In this document: piece after piece, positions 24,051-32,224 of the stretch
Numbering within the stretch: position 1 is the stretch's first letter
How the letters are laid out: every line of letters starts with the position of its first letter
NCBI GenBank assembly: GCA_964344655.1
Contig: CAYFOF010000003.1
Coordinates: 26,739-90,738, forward strand
DNA from: JABJPM01 sp964344655
GTDB lineage: Archaea > Nanobdellota > Nanobdellia > SCGC-AAA011-G17 > PNOQ01
Direction of reading: 5' to 3'
Length of the DNA stretch: 64,000 nt
Made by a program: the position numbers and the translations under genes
The notes under the pieces: model-generated
Seen by the model: only the letters and a program-made list of their open reading frames with translations
What the model was told of the DNA's origin: nothing
Databases searched by the model: none

Positions 24051-24797
24051 TTATTTGATTATTGGTCCTTTATTTTGTGCCCAATCTAGTAAATCTCGAG
24101 TAGTATACCATCCAAAATCATGATTTTTTTGGTCCATTGGGTTTAACCACCATATGGGATTTCCATCATCATCAAATCTTTTTACACTTAATGCTATATA
24201 TTTTTGTCCTGATTCTTTTAAAGCCTCTAGAACTCCGCTTTCTTCCTCTGCTTTTTTGCATCTAATTGTGTGATCTCTAGCTTTTTTATCTTCAAATCTT
24301 GCTTCTTCTAGCATATCTTCAGGAATTTGCCTGTAATCTAGTAATATCAATCCAGAATTGCCAAAGGGATCTTCTCTTCCACCCAGAGTGATTACTCCAT
24401 TGTTTGTTCTAAATGCATCATCTAAATTTTCTAAGACATAACTATTTTTTTCTAAAACTGCAATTCCGAAATCGTTATTACTCCATGCAGCACCAATTTC
24501 TGTATCGCCATAAGGAATTAGGGATCTACTTGAGGCAATACTATTTATTCTTGAATCATCTAAATATGAATTGTAAACAAGATACGATCTTCCTTCGCTA
24601 TTATGGAATATTAATCCTTCTGGAACAATAGTATTTTTTCTTCCTTCAAATCCAAGAAGTTCTGTATTTAATCCAAAAGCATTTGTTAGGTCAGAAATCC
24701 CCCATTCATGTTCTGCGGTAAAATCCCATCCTAAATTAACTCCAATAATTTTTTCGTCTAAAGTTATAAAATCAGTATCATGTGTACCCCTTCTCAT
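24051..24797 (-). CDS. Hypothetical soluble protein, 248 aa
   Basis: Not recognised. No signal peptide, membrane helix or repeated Cys. The sequence is rich in aromatic and acidic residues (VNLGWDFTAEHEWGI, NPIWWLNPMDQKNHDFGWYT) and looks globular with a beta-rich N-terminal half and a helix around residues 165-195. Composition resembles proteins of phage or transferred origin, but no neighbour confirms that. It has its own TATA box (ATTTATAAATAG near 24815-24826). Confidence 0.6.
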   Translation of the reverse strand: MRRGTHDTDFITLDEKIIGVNLGWDFTAEHEWGISDLTNAFGLNTELLGFEGRKNTIVPEGLIFHNSEGRSYLVYNSYLDDSRINSIASSRSLIPYGDTEIGAAWSNNDFGIAVLEKNSYVLENLDDAFRTNNGVITLGGREDPFGNSGLILLDYRQIPEDMLEEARFEDKKARDHTIRCKKAEEESGVLEALKESGQKYIALSVKRFDDDGNPIWWLNPMDQKNHDFGWYTTRDLLDWAQNKGPIIK

Positions 24798-24864
24798 TGT
24801 AATATAGGGGATGTAAAACTATTTATAAATTTATTTGAAAAAAAAGAAAAAAATTAATTGGTTT

Positions 24865-25059
24865 TTACTCTTTTTTATGCATGAAAATCATGTATAAAGC
24901 AGATAGACCAACTAGAATATAGATTAAGCTCAATAACCAAGTTACAGAACCAAAGATTGCGCTAACTAAATTCCAATTAAAAGCTCCAACTAAACCCCAG
25001 TTCAAGCCTCCAACAATAAGAAGCACATAAGCAATCCAATCAAGAGTACCCATCTTCAT
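24865..25059 (-). CDS. DUF378 small membrane protein
   Basis: This 64-aa protein has two hydrophobic helices and the DUF378 pattern (LDWIAYVLLIVGGLNWGLVG, with a second helix LSLIYILVGLSALYMIF). Strong Shine-Dalgarno GGAGGTG about 10 nt before the start; MKMGT and an inner ATG are both possible starts. Function of DUF378 is unknown. The window holds several other tiny K-rich two-helix proteins (27450, 33156, 33350) with similar build and Shine-Dalgarno use. Confidence 0.85.
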   Translation of the reverse strand: MKMGTLDWIAYVLLIVGGLNWGLVGAFNWNLVSAIFGSVTWLLSLIYILVGLSALYMIFMHKKE

Positions 25060-25169
25060 CTGGTTACACCTCCTTTTTTAATAGTTGAAATTGGAATTTT
25101 CATTATTTAAAGGTTTCTTATATGTTTTAGAAGTTAAAATCTTATAAATTCTTTATAATTTTCCTTTTT

Positions 25170-25766
25170 ATGCTAATTGGCCATGATGTTGACGAAATGT
25201 TATTACAATTTTTACCTAGTTTTTTGAGATGGCACAACTTAGAATACGGATCTTGTTTAGAAATGGAGGATATGGATGATTTTGATATGAGCAATAGATT
25301 AGATTGTAATAGAGAAGAATGTGCCAGAAGAATATTTGAATTTTATGACCATCCTATGATGGAAAATCTTATTCCTGTGCCTGGGGCAGTTGATGCTTTG
25401 TCTTACCTTGGCTTAAAACATGAAAATATTGCAATAACATCTAGAACTAAATCCTTGAGAGAAATAACTCAAAGATCTATAGACAAATATTTTTATGATT
25501 CTATAAAAGGACTTTATTTAACTGGAGAATGGATAGGCAATGGTGGAAAAACAAAAGGCGAAGTTTGTTTAGATTTGGGTGTTGACGTTTTAGTTGATGA
25601 TCGCCCAAAGTACTGTCATGAAGCAGTTGATGTTGGTATTGATGCAATTTTGTTTAATTACAAAGGAAAATATGGATATGGCGAGCCATATGCTGTTAGA
25701 GAGGGGTTATATCACGCTCAAGATTTTGACGAAGTTATTGGAATAATTGAAGATTTAGATTCGTAA
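25170..25766 (+). CDS. HAD-superfamily phosphatase, 5'-nucleotidase-like
   Basis: A 198-aa phosphatase with the HAD motifs: nucleophile and helper Asp (IGHDVDEML), motif II Ser/Thr (ITSRTK), motif III Lys (GGKTKGEVCLDLG) and motif IV Asp pair (VLVDDRPKYC). The size and cap insertion (residues 15-85) suit the 5'(3')-deoxyribonucleotidase-like group. A nucleotidase would suit the dNTP theme, but substrate is not readable. It stands alone on the plus strand ahead of the CYTH gene. Confidence 0.8.
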   Translation: MLIGHDVDEMLLQFLPSFLRWHNLEYGSCLEMEDMDDFDMSNRLDCNREECARRIFEFYDHPMMENLIPVPGAVDALSYLGLKHENIAITSRTKSLREITQRSIDKYFYDSIKGLYLTGEWIGNGGKTKGEVCLDLGVDVLVDDRPKYCHEAVDVGIDAILFNYKGKYGYGEPYAVREGLYHAQDFDEVIGIIEDLDS

Positions 25767-25797
25767 GTTTTATATTTTTGTTTGATTATTTTTTATT

Positions 25798-26289
25798 ATG
25801 AAAGAGATTGAGGTAAAAATTTTAGAGATTGATGTTGACTCTGTTATTGAAAAATTAAAATCTCTTGGGGCAGAAAAAGAAAAAGAAGTTGATATTTTAG
25901 CTTTTCATTATGATGTTGATGGTGTTTCTTTGAGGCTTAGAAAGGTTGGAGATAAAGTAGAATTTACTTCTAAGAAAGATATAGAATCTGAAAATGCAAA
26001 AATTCGTGAGGAATTAGAAGTTGAAGTTGATGATTTTGAAAAAATGTCTGAAATTTTAGAGAGTATTGGATTTATCGAAAAAATTGAATTGCGTAAAAAA
26101 AGAATTTCTTATGTTTTGGAAGATGTTCGTTTTGAAATAGATACTTATGAAGGAATTCCTACTTTTTTAGAAATTGAAGTACCAAATGAGGAGAAATTGT
26201 TTGAAATGGTTTCTAAGTTAGGATTCTCTGTTTCTGATACTAAACCTTGGAGTTGGAAGAAGGTTTTGAAGCATTACGGAAAGCTTTAA
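25798..26289 (+). CDS. CYTH-domain phosphatase/cyclase (class IV CyaB-like)
   Basis: This 163-aa protein forms a triphosphate tunnel. Seen: the N-terminal E-x-E-x-K signature (KEIEVKILEID), alternate Arg/Lys and Glu strands (VSLRLRKVGDKVEFTSKK, EELEVEVDDFE, FEIDTYEGIPTFLEIEVP). Members are adenylate cyclases, thiamine-triphosphatases or tripolyphosphatases; the sequence does not say which. Its stop codon lies inside the promoter of the deoxyhypusine synthase gene. Confidence 0.9.
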   Translation: MKEIEVKILEIDVDSVIEKLKSLGAEKEKEVDILAFHYDVDGVSLRLRKVGDKVEFTSKKDIESENAKIREELEVEVDDFEKMSEILESIGFIEKIELRKKRISYVLEDVRFEIDTYEGIPTFLEIEVPNEEKLFEMVSKLGFSVSDTKPWSWKKVLKHYGKL

Positions 26290-26314
26290 AAGCCTTATTT
26301 TTAGCTCAATTTTA
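26281..26314 (+). promoter_or_regulatory. Promoter of deoxyhypusine synthase gene
   Basis: AAGCTTTAAAAG starts 34 bp before the ATG and GCTCAATTTTAATG spans the start codon. The same two blocks with the same spacing precede the PLP decarboxylase gene at 29162. The box overlaps the stop of the CYTH gene. Confidence 0.6.
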
Positions 26315-27250
26315 ATGGAATTTGTTAAAGATTTTAGATGGAAAGAAGGAATGGATGTGAATGATTTAGTTAGTTCTCTAGGTAAAGTTGGATTCCAGAG
26401 TGTTGAATTGAAAAAAGCACAAGAAAATATAATCAAGATGAAAAAAGATGGCGCTAAAATTTATTTAACTTTTACTTCAAATATGGTTACCTCTGGTTTG
26501 AGAGGATTTTTTGCTCAATTAATTAAGTTAGGAATCCCAGATGTTATTGTTACAACAGTTGGTGGAATTGAAGAAGATATTATGAAAGCACATGGAGAAG
26601 AATTTGTTATTGGAGATTTTCAAGCGGATGATGTTGAATTGTATGAGAAAGGAGTGAATAGAGTTGGAAATTTATTTATTAGAAACGAGAGTTATTCTAA
26701 ATTTGAAGATTTGGTTAGCCCAATGATAAAAAGAATTTATGCTAAGAAAAAAAGAGTCACTCCTTCTGAAATTTTTAAGGAAATTGGGTTGGGATTAGAA
26801 GATGAAGATTCTATTTTGTATCAAGCGGCGAAGAAGGGAATTCCTGTTTTTTGTCCAGCAATAACGGATGGGGCTTTTGGATTTCATTTGTTTATGTTTC
26901 AACAAAACAATAAAGATTTCATTGTAGATGTTGTTGAAGATTTTCAAAATATATTATTTAGTACTTCACAAGATGAAAAGAAAGGTTTGATTAGTTTGGG
27001 CGGGAGCATTTCTAAACATCATGCAATCTTAGCTTGTTTGCTAAATGGCGGGTTAGACTATGCTGTGTATATGACAACTGCGAGACATACTTCGGGATCA
27101 ATGTCTGGTGCTACAACAAATGAGGCAAAATCTTGGGGAAAAGTAAAAGATGATAGTGATGCTGTTACAGTTATTGGAGATGTTTCAATTAATTTTCCAT
27201 TAGTTATGATTTCTGTATTGGAAGAATTAAAGAAAGATGAACTTATCTGA
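26315..27250 (+). CDS. dys: Deoxyhypusine synthase
   Basis: Transfers the aminobutyl group of spermidine (or a related polyamine) to a lysine of aIF5A. Seen in 311 aa: conserved VKDFRWKEGMDV start, LTFTSNMVTSGLRG, VTTVGGIEEDI, PAITDGAFGF and the active-site Lys in LGGSISKHHAILA, then SGSMSGATTNEAKSWGK. Complete length. Promoter shared in sequence with the decarboxylase at 29162. The stop overlaps the start of feoA (14 bp). Confidence 0.96.
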   Translation: MEFVKDFRWKEGMDVNDLVSSLGKVGFQSVELKKAQENIIKMKKDGAKIYLTFTSNMVTSGLRGFFAQLIKLGIPDVIVTTVGGIEEDIMKAHGEEFVIGDFQADDVELYEKGVNRVGNLFIRNESYSKFEDLVSPMIKRIYAKKKRVTPSEIFKEIGLGLEDEDSILYQAAKKGIPVFCPAITDGAFGFHLFMFQQNNKDFIVDVVEDFQNILFSTSQDEKKGLISLGGSISKHHAILACLLNGGLDYAVYMTTARHTSGSMSGATTNEAKSWGKVKDDSDAVTVIGDVSINFPLVMISVLEELKKDELI

Positions 27251-27464
27251 AGCGATTGTTAATAAAGAATATATTATTTCTAATCTTGAAATGGATGGAG
27301 AGAGTAAATCTAAATTTTATGAAAGAGGAATTATTCCGGGTTTAGAAATAGTTCCTTATAGATATTTTCAAGGATCTTGTATGATAAGATCTATTCGGGG
27401 TAGATTTGCAATTAGTAAAGATTACTTAGAAATGATAATTGTAGAAGAATTACATTCCCAATAA
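27237..27464 (+). CDS. feoA: FeoA-domain protein
   Basis: A 75-aa SH3-like protein that assists or regulates ferrous-iron uptake by FeoB. Seen: the family pattern KFYERGIIPGLEIVPYRYFQG with GRFAISKDYLEMIIV. No feoB is in the window. It overlaps the deoxyhypusine synthase gene by 14 bp and converges with a small membrane-protein gene on the other strand. Could also act as a stand-alone regulator of iron uptake. Confidence 0.85.
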   Translation: MNLSEAIVNKEYIISNLEMDGESKSKFYERGIIPGLEIVPYRYFQGSCMIRSIRGRFAISKDYLEMIIVEELHSQ

Positions 27465-27647
27465 TTTATAGACTAACATTGCAGGCCATACTAAAGCTTT
27501 TAGAACTCCTAAAACGCCGTTCCAGAATCCTGTTGCGGTTGAAATGTAATAAACAACTGCACCGACAAATCCTAGACCATATATGCAAGATGGGGCATTC
27601 CCCATTTTTGGTCCACAATCGCATGATTTTTTCTTTGATTTTTTCAT
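27450..27647 (-). CDS. Small membrane protein with CDCG motif (65 aa)
   Basis: Lys-rich N-terminus (MKKSKKKSCDCGPKMGN) with two Cys, then a hydrophobic helix (CIYGLGFVGAVVYYIS) and a second one (LGVLKALVWPAMLVYKLLGM). Not recognised beyond resembling other tiny archaeal membrane proteins. Its start follows a TATATAAAC box by about 25 bp. It overlaps the feoA end by 15 bp on the opposite strand, so expression of both could interfere. Confidence 0.6.
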   Translation of the reverse strand: MKKSKKKSCDCGPKMGNAPSCIYGLGFVGAVVYYISTATGFWNGVLGVLKALVWPAMLVYKLLGM

Positions 27648-27719
27648 GGTTTAAATTTATCTTATTTGTTTATATATGTTTCTAAGAAGATTTATATATT
27701 TTAGTTGCTTTTTCTTTTT

Positions 27720-27983
27720 ATGGAGAAGTTAAATCTTGAAGGAAAGATTGATTTGGGAACTGCTATGATTCTTTGGAGGGCAGTTAATGTTCCTCAAAAT
27801 ATTTTTGATTTAATTGAAAAGCATTATACTATGAAAAGTGTTTCTTATGTTGCTTATATTCCTGATCATATTTGTCAAGTTGATGGATTGCCCAGATTTA
27901 TGATGAGTGGAACCCCTTTTGCATTGAATTATACAGAACAATTGCCTTGTAAAGAAGGCACTTTGGTTATAGGATATCATTAA
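27720..27983 (+). CDS. Hypothetical protein, 87 aa
   Basis: Unrecognised soluble protein: MEKLNLEGKIDLGTAMILWR, then a hydrophobic middle (KSVSYVAYIPDHICQVDG) and an end rich in Gly (EGTLVIGYH). The ATG at 27720 is about 30 bp after TTTATATATTTTAG; an upstream ATG at 27705 is less likely. Two Cys are present but not in a cluster. It directly precedes the cold-shock gene, which has its own promoter. Confidence 0.55.
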   Translation: MEKLNLEGKIDLGTAMILWRAVNVPQNIFDLIEKHYTMKSVSYVAYIPDHICQVDGLPRFMMSGTPFALNYTEQLPCKEGTLVIGYH

Positions 27984-28022
27984 AAGCAAGGCTTTATAAA
28001 GTGTAAATTTTTCATTATTGTA

Positions 28023-28045
28023 GATGATCTTAGAATCATCAGGAG
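28023..28045 (+). promoter_or_regulatory. Leader hairpin and Shine-Dalgarno of the cold-shock gene
   Basis: GATGAT (28023-28028) and ATCATC (28035-28040) pair around a 6-nt loop, followed at once by AGGAG (28041-28045), 8 nt before the ATG. TATA box CTTTATAAA (27992-28000) puts transcription start near 28020, so the hairpin would be the very 5' end of the mRNA. Confidence 0.5.
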
Positions 28046-28053
28046 AAAAATAA

Positions 28054-28314
28054 ATGAAAGGAACAGTAAAGTTTTTTAACGATGACAAAGGTTTTGGATT
28101 TATTTCCGGAGAAGATGGAAATGAATACTTTGTTCATGTTTCTGGTCTTGCAGAAGGTGTAAGATTACAAGAAAATGATCCTGTTACATTTGATGTAGAG
28201 GAAGGCGACAGAGGACCAAAAGCAGTTAATGTTAAAACGGGTGGTTCTGAAGAAGCTAGTACAGAAGAAGAAGCTAGTTCTGAAGAAGTTGCTGAAGATT
28301 CAGAAGAATTCTAA
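28054..28314 (+). CDS. csp: Cold-shock domain protein with acidic tail
   Basis: This 86-aa RNA/ssDNA chaperone has a canonical cold-shock domain (residues 1-66: MKGTVKFFNDDKGFGFIS with RNP1, EYFVHVSGL with RNP2) then a 20-residue Glu/Ser tail ending EDSEEF. The tail is unusual and resembles the poly-glutamate protein at 11630. Cold-shock proteins are common in bacteria and found in only some archaea. The gene has a TATA box, a leader hairpin and a good Shine-Dalgarno. Confidence 0.95.
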   Translation: MKGTVKFFNDDKGFGFISGEDGNEYFVHVSGLAEGVRLQENDPVTFDVEEGDRGPKAVNVKTGGSEEASTEEEASSEEVAEDSEEF

Positions 28315-28359
28315 TTATTTTGAATTTTTGAGTTTGAGTAAATTAAATTTTTTCTTTTT

Positions 28360-29073
28360 TTATTTTATAAATTTTGGATATTTCCATGCATACCATTTTT
28401 TTACTTTGAATTTATCTCTAAATTTGGGGCTTACTATTGCGATGAAAATTGCTATTGACAATAAACACCAAATTGCAGGAATTTCATTTGGACTATCTGC
28501 GATTAATCTTACTAAGACTGGGCCGACCATTATATGGTATAGGTTTAATTTCCATGATCCGTAGATTAGAGGTAATACAAATAATCCGAAAGCATAGGCA
28601 TAAGTGAAAACAAAACCAACATTTTTTAGAGGGATTTGCCAAGCAAGATGCCAGTTGCCTGCGGTAGAGCAAAGGTTTGTTCCGCACAACCAATCTGTGC
28701 CTACCTTGCAAGCTTCTGCCCATAAAAATGGATAAACTCTAATTAAAATTAAAATTGCCACAGCGAAAGATATTGCGTAAACAAAACCAGATATTTTGTC
28801 TTTAACTTTCTTAGGGATAAAATATAACAAAAGCATATTCATAAAAAATGGTTGGAATGCAATGTGTAAATATCCAAGATAAGTTAATATTTGATTTGCT
28901 GGCTTATCGCACTGGTTTAAATATAGATATGTGAAAACTTGTAAAAGTTCCATTAAAGTAAAATATAGTAAAGGAACCCATAGGAGAGAACTGTTTCTTT
29001 TTTTAATTAGATAGCCTGTTGCAATTAATCCTGCTACTGTGAATATTATTGACGCTGTAAAACTCCAACACAT
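28360..29073 (-). CDS. DUF5765 multi-pass membrane protein
   Basis: A 237-aa protein with about seven hydrophobic helices, starting MCWSFTASI, the N-terminal signature of the DUF5765 family. A loop has several Cys (EACKVGTDWLCGTNLCSTAG). The family is mostly bacterial and its function is unknown. It could be a seven-helix receptor-like or enzyme-like membrane protein. It converges with the cold-shock gene, with 45 bp between the ends. Confidence 0.75.
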   Translation of the reverse strand: MCWSFTASIIFTVAGLIATGYLIKKRNSSLLWVPLLYFTLMELLQVFTYLYLNQCDKPANQILTYLGYLHIAFQPFFMNMLLLYFIPKKVKDKISGFVYAISFAVAILILIRVYPFLWAEACKVGTDWLCGTNLCSTAGNWHLAWQIPLKNVGFVFTYAYAFGLFVLPLIYGSWKLNLYHIMVGPVLVRLIADSPNEIPAIWCLLSIAIFIAIVSPKFRDKFKVKKWYAWKYPKFIK

Positions 29074-29127
29074 AAATAGAAATATTTGTTATGAGTATTA
29101 AAAGGTTGTTGTTTTTTTACTAATAAA

Positions 29128-29161
29128 AAGCTTTAAAAGGTATATTTCTCGCTCAATTTTA
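29128..29161 (+). promoter_or_regulatory. Promoter of the PLP decarboxylase gene
   Basis: AAGCTTTAAAAG at 29128-29139 starts 34 bp before the ATG, and GCTCAATTTTAATG covers the start codon. The two blocks and spacing match those before deoxyhypusine synthase at 26281. The first block is also at the same distance before prolyl-tRNA synthetase. Confidence 0.6.
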
Positions 29162-30169
29162 ATGAAAGCTAAATTTATTTTAAGCAGAGAAAAAGTATTT
29201 GAACAGTTGGAAATAGTTCAAAATATTTCTGATGAAGTTTCTTATAGTGTTAAAACTAATATTGAAGTTGCCAAGGTTTTAGAAGGGAATTGTTGGTTTA
29301 GCGTTCACTCTTTACAAAATTTAATGTTATTAGAAGACAAATCAAAAGTTTGGTTTTTTGGGCAGGGTTGGAATAATGAATTAGTAAAAAAATTATTAGA
29401 TTTGGGCGTTTCTAGTTTTGTTGTTGATAATGAAAATGATTTGAAAGTTTTAATGGATAATGCCAATAAGAAAATTAATTTATTACTTCGTATGAGATTA
29501 AAAGAACATACAATACACACAGGAAAACATTTTGTCTTTGGTTTTAGTTCTGAGAGGATCAATCAACTTATTCCTGAATTAAAAGATAAAGTGAATAAGT
29601 TAGGAATACATTTTCATAGAAAAACTCAAAATGTTTCTGAATGGTCATTAAAAGAAGAGTTATTGGATAGTATTTCTTCTGAGAATCTTTCTAAATTAGA
29701 TTATGTTAATATTGGAGGAGGAATTCCTGCACAGTACAAAAACTTTAGAAAAGAAGTAATTGATTATATTTTTAAGAAAATTAAAGAGTTGAAAGAATTT
29801 TTGAATTCTCAAAATATAAAGATGATTATTGAGCCAGGAAGATTTATTGCGGCTCCTTCTGTTAATTTAGAGTGTTCTGTTGTTAATGTTTATGGAAATA
29901 ATGTTATTGTAAATGCTTCAGTGTATAATTCTGCTATGGATACTTTTGTTGCAAATATTAGATTGTTAGTTGAAGATGAAGTTGAGAATTCTGAATATTG
30001 TTATGTTATTAAGGGATTTACTCCAGATTCTTTAGATATTTTTAGATATAAAGTTTGTTTTGATAAAGAATTAAAAGTTGGAGATAAAATTGTTTTTTTG
30101 AATGCTGGAGCTTATAATTATTCTAGCAATTATTTCAATTTAGAAAAAGTTGAAACTGAAGTTTTATAA
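29162..30169 (+). CDS. PLP-dependent decarboxylase (ODC/DAPDC fold)
   Basis: This 335-aa alanine-racemase-fold decarboxylase has the PLP lysine (SYSVKTNIE), GIHFHRKT, the Gly-rich NIGGGIPAQY, IEPGRF and the C-terminal AGAYNYSSNYFN. The position that carries the catalytic Cys in ornithine decarboxylases (CDSxD type) is GFTPDSLDIF, with Pro in its place. Candidate substrates are ornithine, arginine or carboxy-polyamines. Linked to deoxyhypusine synthase by a nearly identical promoter. The chain is short for the family (usually about 380-420 aa). Confidence 0.82.
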   Translation: MKAKFILSREKVFEQLEIVQNISDEVSYSVKTNIEVAKVLEGNCWFSVHSLQNLMLLEDKSKVWFFGQGWNNELVKKLLDLGVSSFVVDNENDLKVLMDNANKKINLLLRMRLKEHTIHTGKHFVFGFSSERINQLIPELKDKVNKLGIHFHRKTQNVSEWSLKEELLDSISSENLSKLDYVNIGGGIPAQYKNFRKEVIDYIFKKIKELKEFLNSQNIKMIIEPGRFIAAPSVNLECSVVNVYGNNVIVNASVYNSAMDTFVANIRLLVEDEVENSEYCYVIKGFTPDSLDIFRYKVCFDKELKVGDKIVFLNAGAYNYSSNYFNLEKVETEVL

Positions 30170-30191
30170 ATAACTAGCATGAGGTAAAAAT

Positions 30192-30545
30192 ATGAAAAAA
30201 TCTAAAATTTTGGGAATAAGTAAACAAGAGAATAGAGTTAGTGTTGTTTTAAAAAAAGAACAAAAATTTGTAAAACTATTTAGGGACTTTATGGGAGATT
30301 TGAAGTTTGATAGAATATATTCTTTAATGGATGAAACAGACTATCGAGAAGGTGGGAAATCTATAAAATACGATATTATGAATGAAAAAGATGTTCATCA
30401 CTGGGAAAGAAATGAAGAATTTGATGTCGATTTAGTAATTGGAGATAAAAAAATATTTTTAACAGTATATTCTAGGAAAAAAGATTTGCAAAAAGGAATT
30501 TCAGAAAAAATATTTAAGTTCTGTGAATTTGAAGAAAGTTTATAA
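30192..30545 (+). CDS. Hypothetical protein, 117 aa
   Basis: Unrecognised. Basic at the start (MKKSKILGISKQENRVSVVLKK), then acidic and charged (MNEKDVHHWERNEEFDVDLVIGDKKIFL). No membrane helix and one Cys near the end. A GAGGT ribosome site 8 nt before the ATG suggests translation from the decarboxylase transcript, 22 bp after that gene's stop. Possibly a beta-rich small domain; no function is claimed. Confidence 0.6.
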   Translation: MKKSKILGISKQENRVSVVLKKEQKFVKLFRDFMGDLKFDRIYSLMDETDYREGGKSIKYDIMNEKDVHHWERNEEFDVDLVIGDKKIFLTVYSRKKDLQKGISEKIFKFCEFEESL

Positions 30546-30568
30546 ATAACCAATATTATTTTATTTTA

Positions 30569-31978
30569 ATGGATTATAAGAAGTTAGGTTTTAAGTGTGG
30601 GATTGAAATTCATCAACAATTAGAGACCCATAAATTATTTTGTAATTGTCCTTCAGAGTTAAGGGATGATCCTCACAATATTTCTGTGAAAAGAAAATTA
30701 AGACCAGTTCCTGGAGAAGAAGGAGAAATAGATATTGCTGCAAAACATGAAACTGAAAAAGATTTGGAATTTACTTATGAAGGTTATTCTGATTCAATTT
30801 GTTCTGTGGAATTGGATGAAGAACCACCACACGATTTAAATCAAGATGCATTAAAAATTGTTTTAGAGATTTGTAAGTTGTTGAATTGTAAGGTTGTAGA
30901 TGAAGTGCAAGTTATGAGAAAAACTGTTGTGGATGGTTCAAATACATCGGGGTTTCAAAGAACAATGTTGATTGGTTTTGATGGATATTTAGAAACATCT
31001 TACGGAAAAGTTGGAATTGATAGTGTTTGTTTAGAAGAAGATTCTGCAAGAAGAGTTGGAAGGGTTTTACAAGACAAAAAGGAGAAATCAAAAGTTTATA
31101 GATTAGATAGATTGGGAATTCCATTAGTTGAAATTGCGACTAATCCAGATATAAAAAATCCTGAACAGTGTAAAGAAACTGCAGAAAAGTTAGGAATGAT
31201 TTTGAGAAGTACTGGAAAAGTAAAAAGGGGAATCGGGGTTATAAGGCAAGATGTTAATGTTTCTATAAAAAAAGGAGCAAGAGTTGAGATAAAAGGTTTT
31301 CAGGATTTAAGAAATATTCCGAAAGTCGTTGATGGTGAAATAAAAAGACAACAAAAAGGTAAAGTAAAAGAAGAAGTCAGAAATGCAAATGCGGATGGGA
31401 GTACAACTTTTATGAGGCCAATGCCTGGAGCAGCAAGAATGTATCCAGAAACGGATGTTAAGCCAGTTGTTATTAGTAAAAAATTATTAAACAGTGTAAA
31501 GGTTTCAGAATTGATTGATGATAAAGTTTTGAAATATGAAAAGATGGGTTTAAATTCTGAATTATCTAAAAACTTAGTTAGTTCTGGAATAAATTTAGAA
31601 GATTATCAATATGATTTGGATTTAAAATTAATTGCTAATGTTTTAGTGGAAATTCCTAAAGATGTAAAATCTAGGTATAATTTAGATTATGAATTTAAAG
31701 AAGAAGATTTTAGGTTTGTTTTGGAAGCAATTGAATTGAATAAGATTTCTAAAGATTCTGTTACTGAAATTCTTATCGATATTGCAAAAGGTAAAAAAGT
31801 TAACTTGAAAAAATACTCTCCAATGGATTCTTTGAAGTTAGAAGAAGAAATTAAAAAAATAGTTACTAAAAATAAAGATTTAACTATTGGTGCTTTGATG
31901 GGAGAGGTTATGAAAAAATTCTCTGGGAAAGTTGATGGAAAGCTGGCTGCTAAGTTAGTTGCTAAATATAAAAAATAA
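30569..31978 (+). CDS. gatE: Glu-tRNA(Gln) amidotransferase subunit E, compact form
   Basis: GatE activates the tRNA-bound glutamate and receives ammonia from GatD. Seen in 469 aa: KCGIEIHQQLETHKLFCNCPSE, PCSVELDEEPPH-like segment, RLGIPLVEIATNPD, IRQDVNVSIKKGARVEIKG and MPGAARMYPETDVKP, then a helical domain and the C-terminal YqeY-type tail. Typical GatE is about 620 aa; the missing length falls exactly where the AspRS-like GAD insertion would be, between the cradle and PGAARMYPETD. Compact forms may be usual in this lineage. Confidence 0.93.
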   Translation: MDYKKLGFKCGIEIHQQLETHKLFCNCPSELRDDPHNISVKRKLRPVPGEEGEIDIAAKHETEKDLEFTYEGYSDSICSVELDEEPPHDLNQDALKIVLEICKLLNCKVVDEVQVMRKTVVDGSNTSGFQRTMLIGFDGYLETSYGKVGIDSVCLEEDSARRVGRVLQDKKEKSKVYRLDRLGIPLVEIATNPDIKNPEQCKETAEKLGMILRSTGKVKRGIGVIRQDVNVSIKKGARVEIKGFQDLRNIPKVVDGEIKRQQKGKVKEEVRNANADGSTTFMRPMPGAARMYPETDVKPVVISKKLLNSVKVSELIDDKVLKYEKMGLNSELSKNLVSSGINLEDYQYDLDLKLIANVLVEIPKDVKSRYNLDYEFKEEDFRFVLEAIELNKISKDSVTEILIDIAKGKKVNLKKYSPMDSLKLEEEIKKIVTKNKDLTIGALMGEVMKKFSGKVDGKLAAKLVAKYKK

Positions 31979-32224
31979 TTATTTTATTTTGTAGTCTTCT
32001 CCTTTTTTTGCTAATATTTCCCATATGTCTTCTATTAATTCTATTCCTTTTTTGTGCATATAAACACATGTTTTTAATTCTTCAATTTCCATGGCCATAC
32101 AATTATCTCTTATTTCTGTCCAATATTGACTTAAAACAAAATTAGCTAGACTTAAATTATGACTTTTTATTGCATGAATCATAGTATGAGAATAGTTTTC
32201 TAAAAATTTATCTACTAGACTCAT
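31979..32224 (-). CDS. Small helical protein overlapping the nuclease gene (81 aa)
   Basis: Unrecognised helical protein (MSLVDKFLENYSHTMIHA, then EELKTCVYMHKKGIELIEDIWE). The ATG at 32224 lies within the last codons of the Cas4-like nuclease gene and the two share a 17-bp overlap, so they are probably coupled. A longer frame to 32380 would lie fully inside the nuclease and is rejected. Role unknown; a nuclease partner is a guess. Confidence 0.5.
   Translation of the reverse strand: MSLVDKFLENYSHTMIHAIKSHNLSLANFVLSQYWTEIRDNCMAMEIEELKTCVYMHKKGIELIEDIWEILAKKGEDYKIK

Noticed and set aside
27810..28088. 92-codon minus-strand frame across a small gene and the cold-shock leader
   Set aside because: It overlaps the cold-shock start and a plus-strand gene with its own TATA box, and shows no family features.
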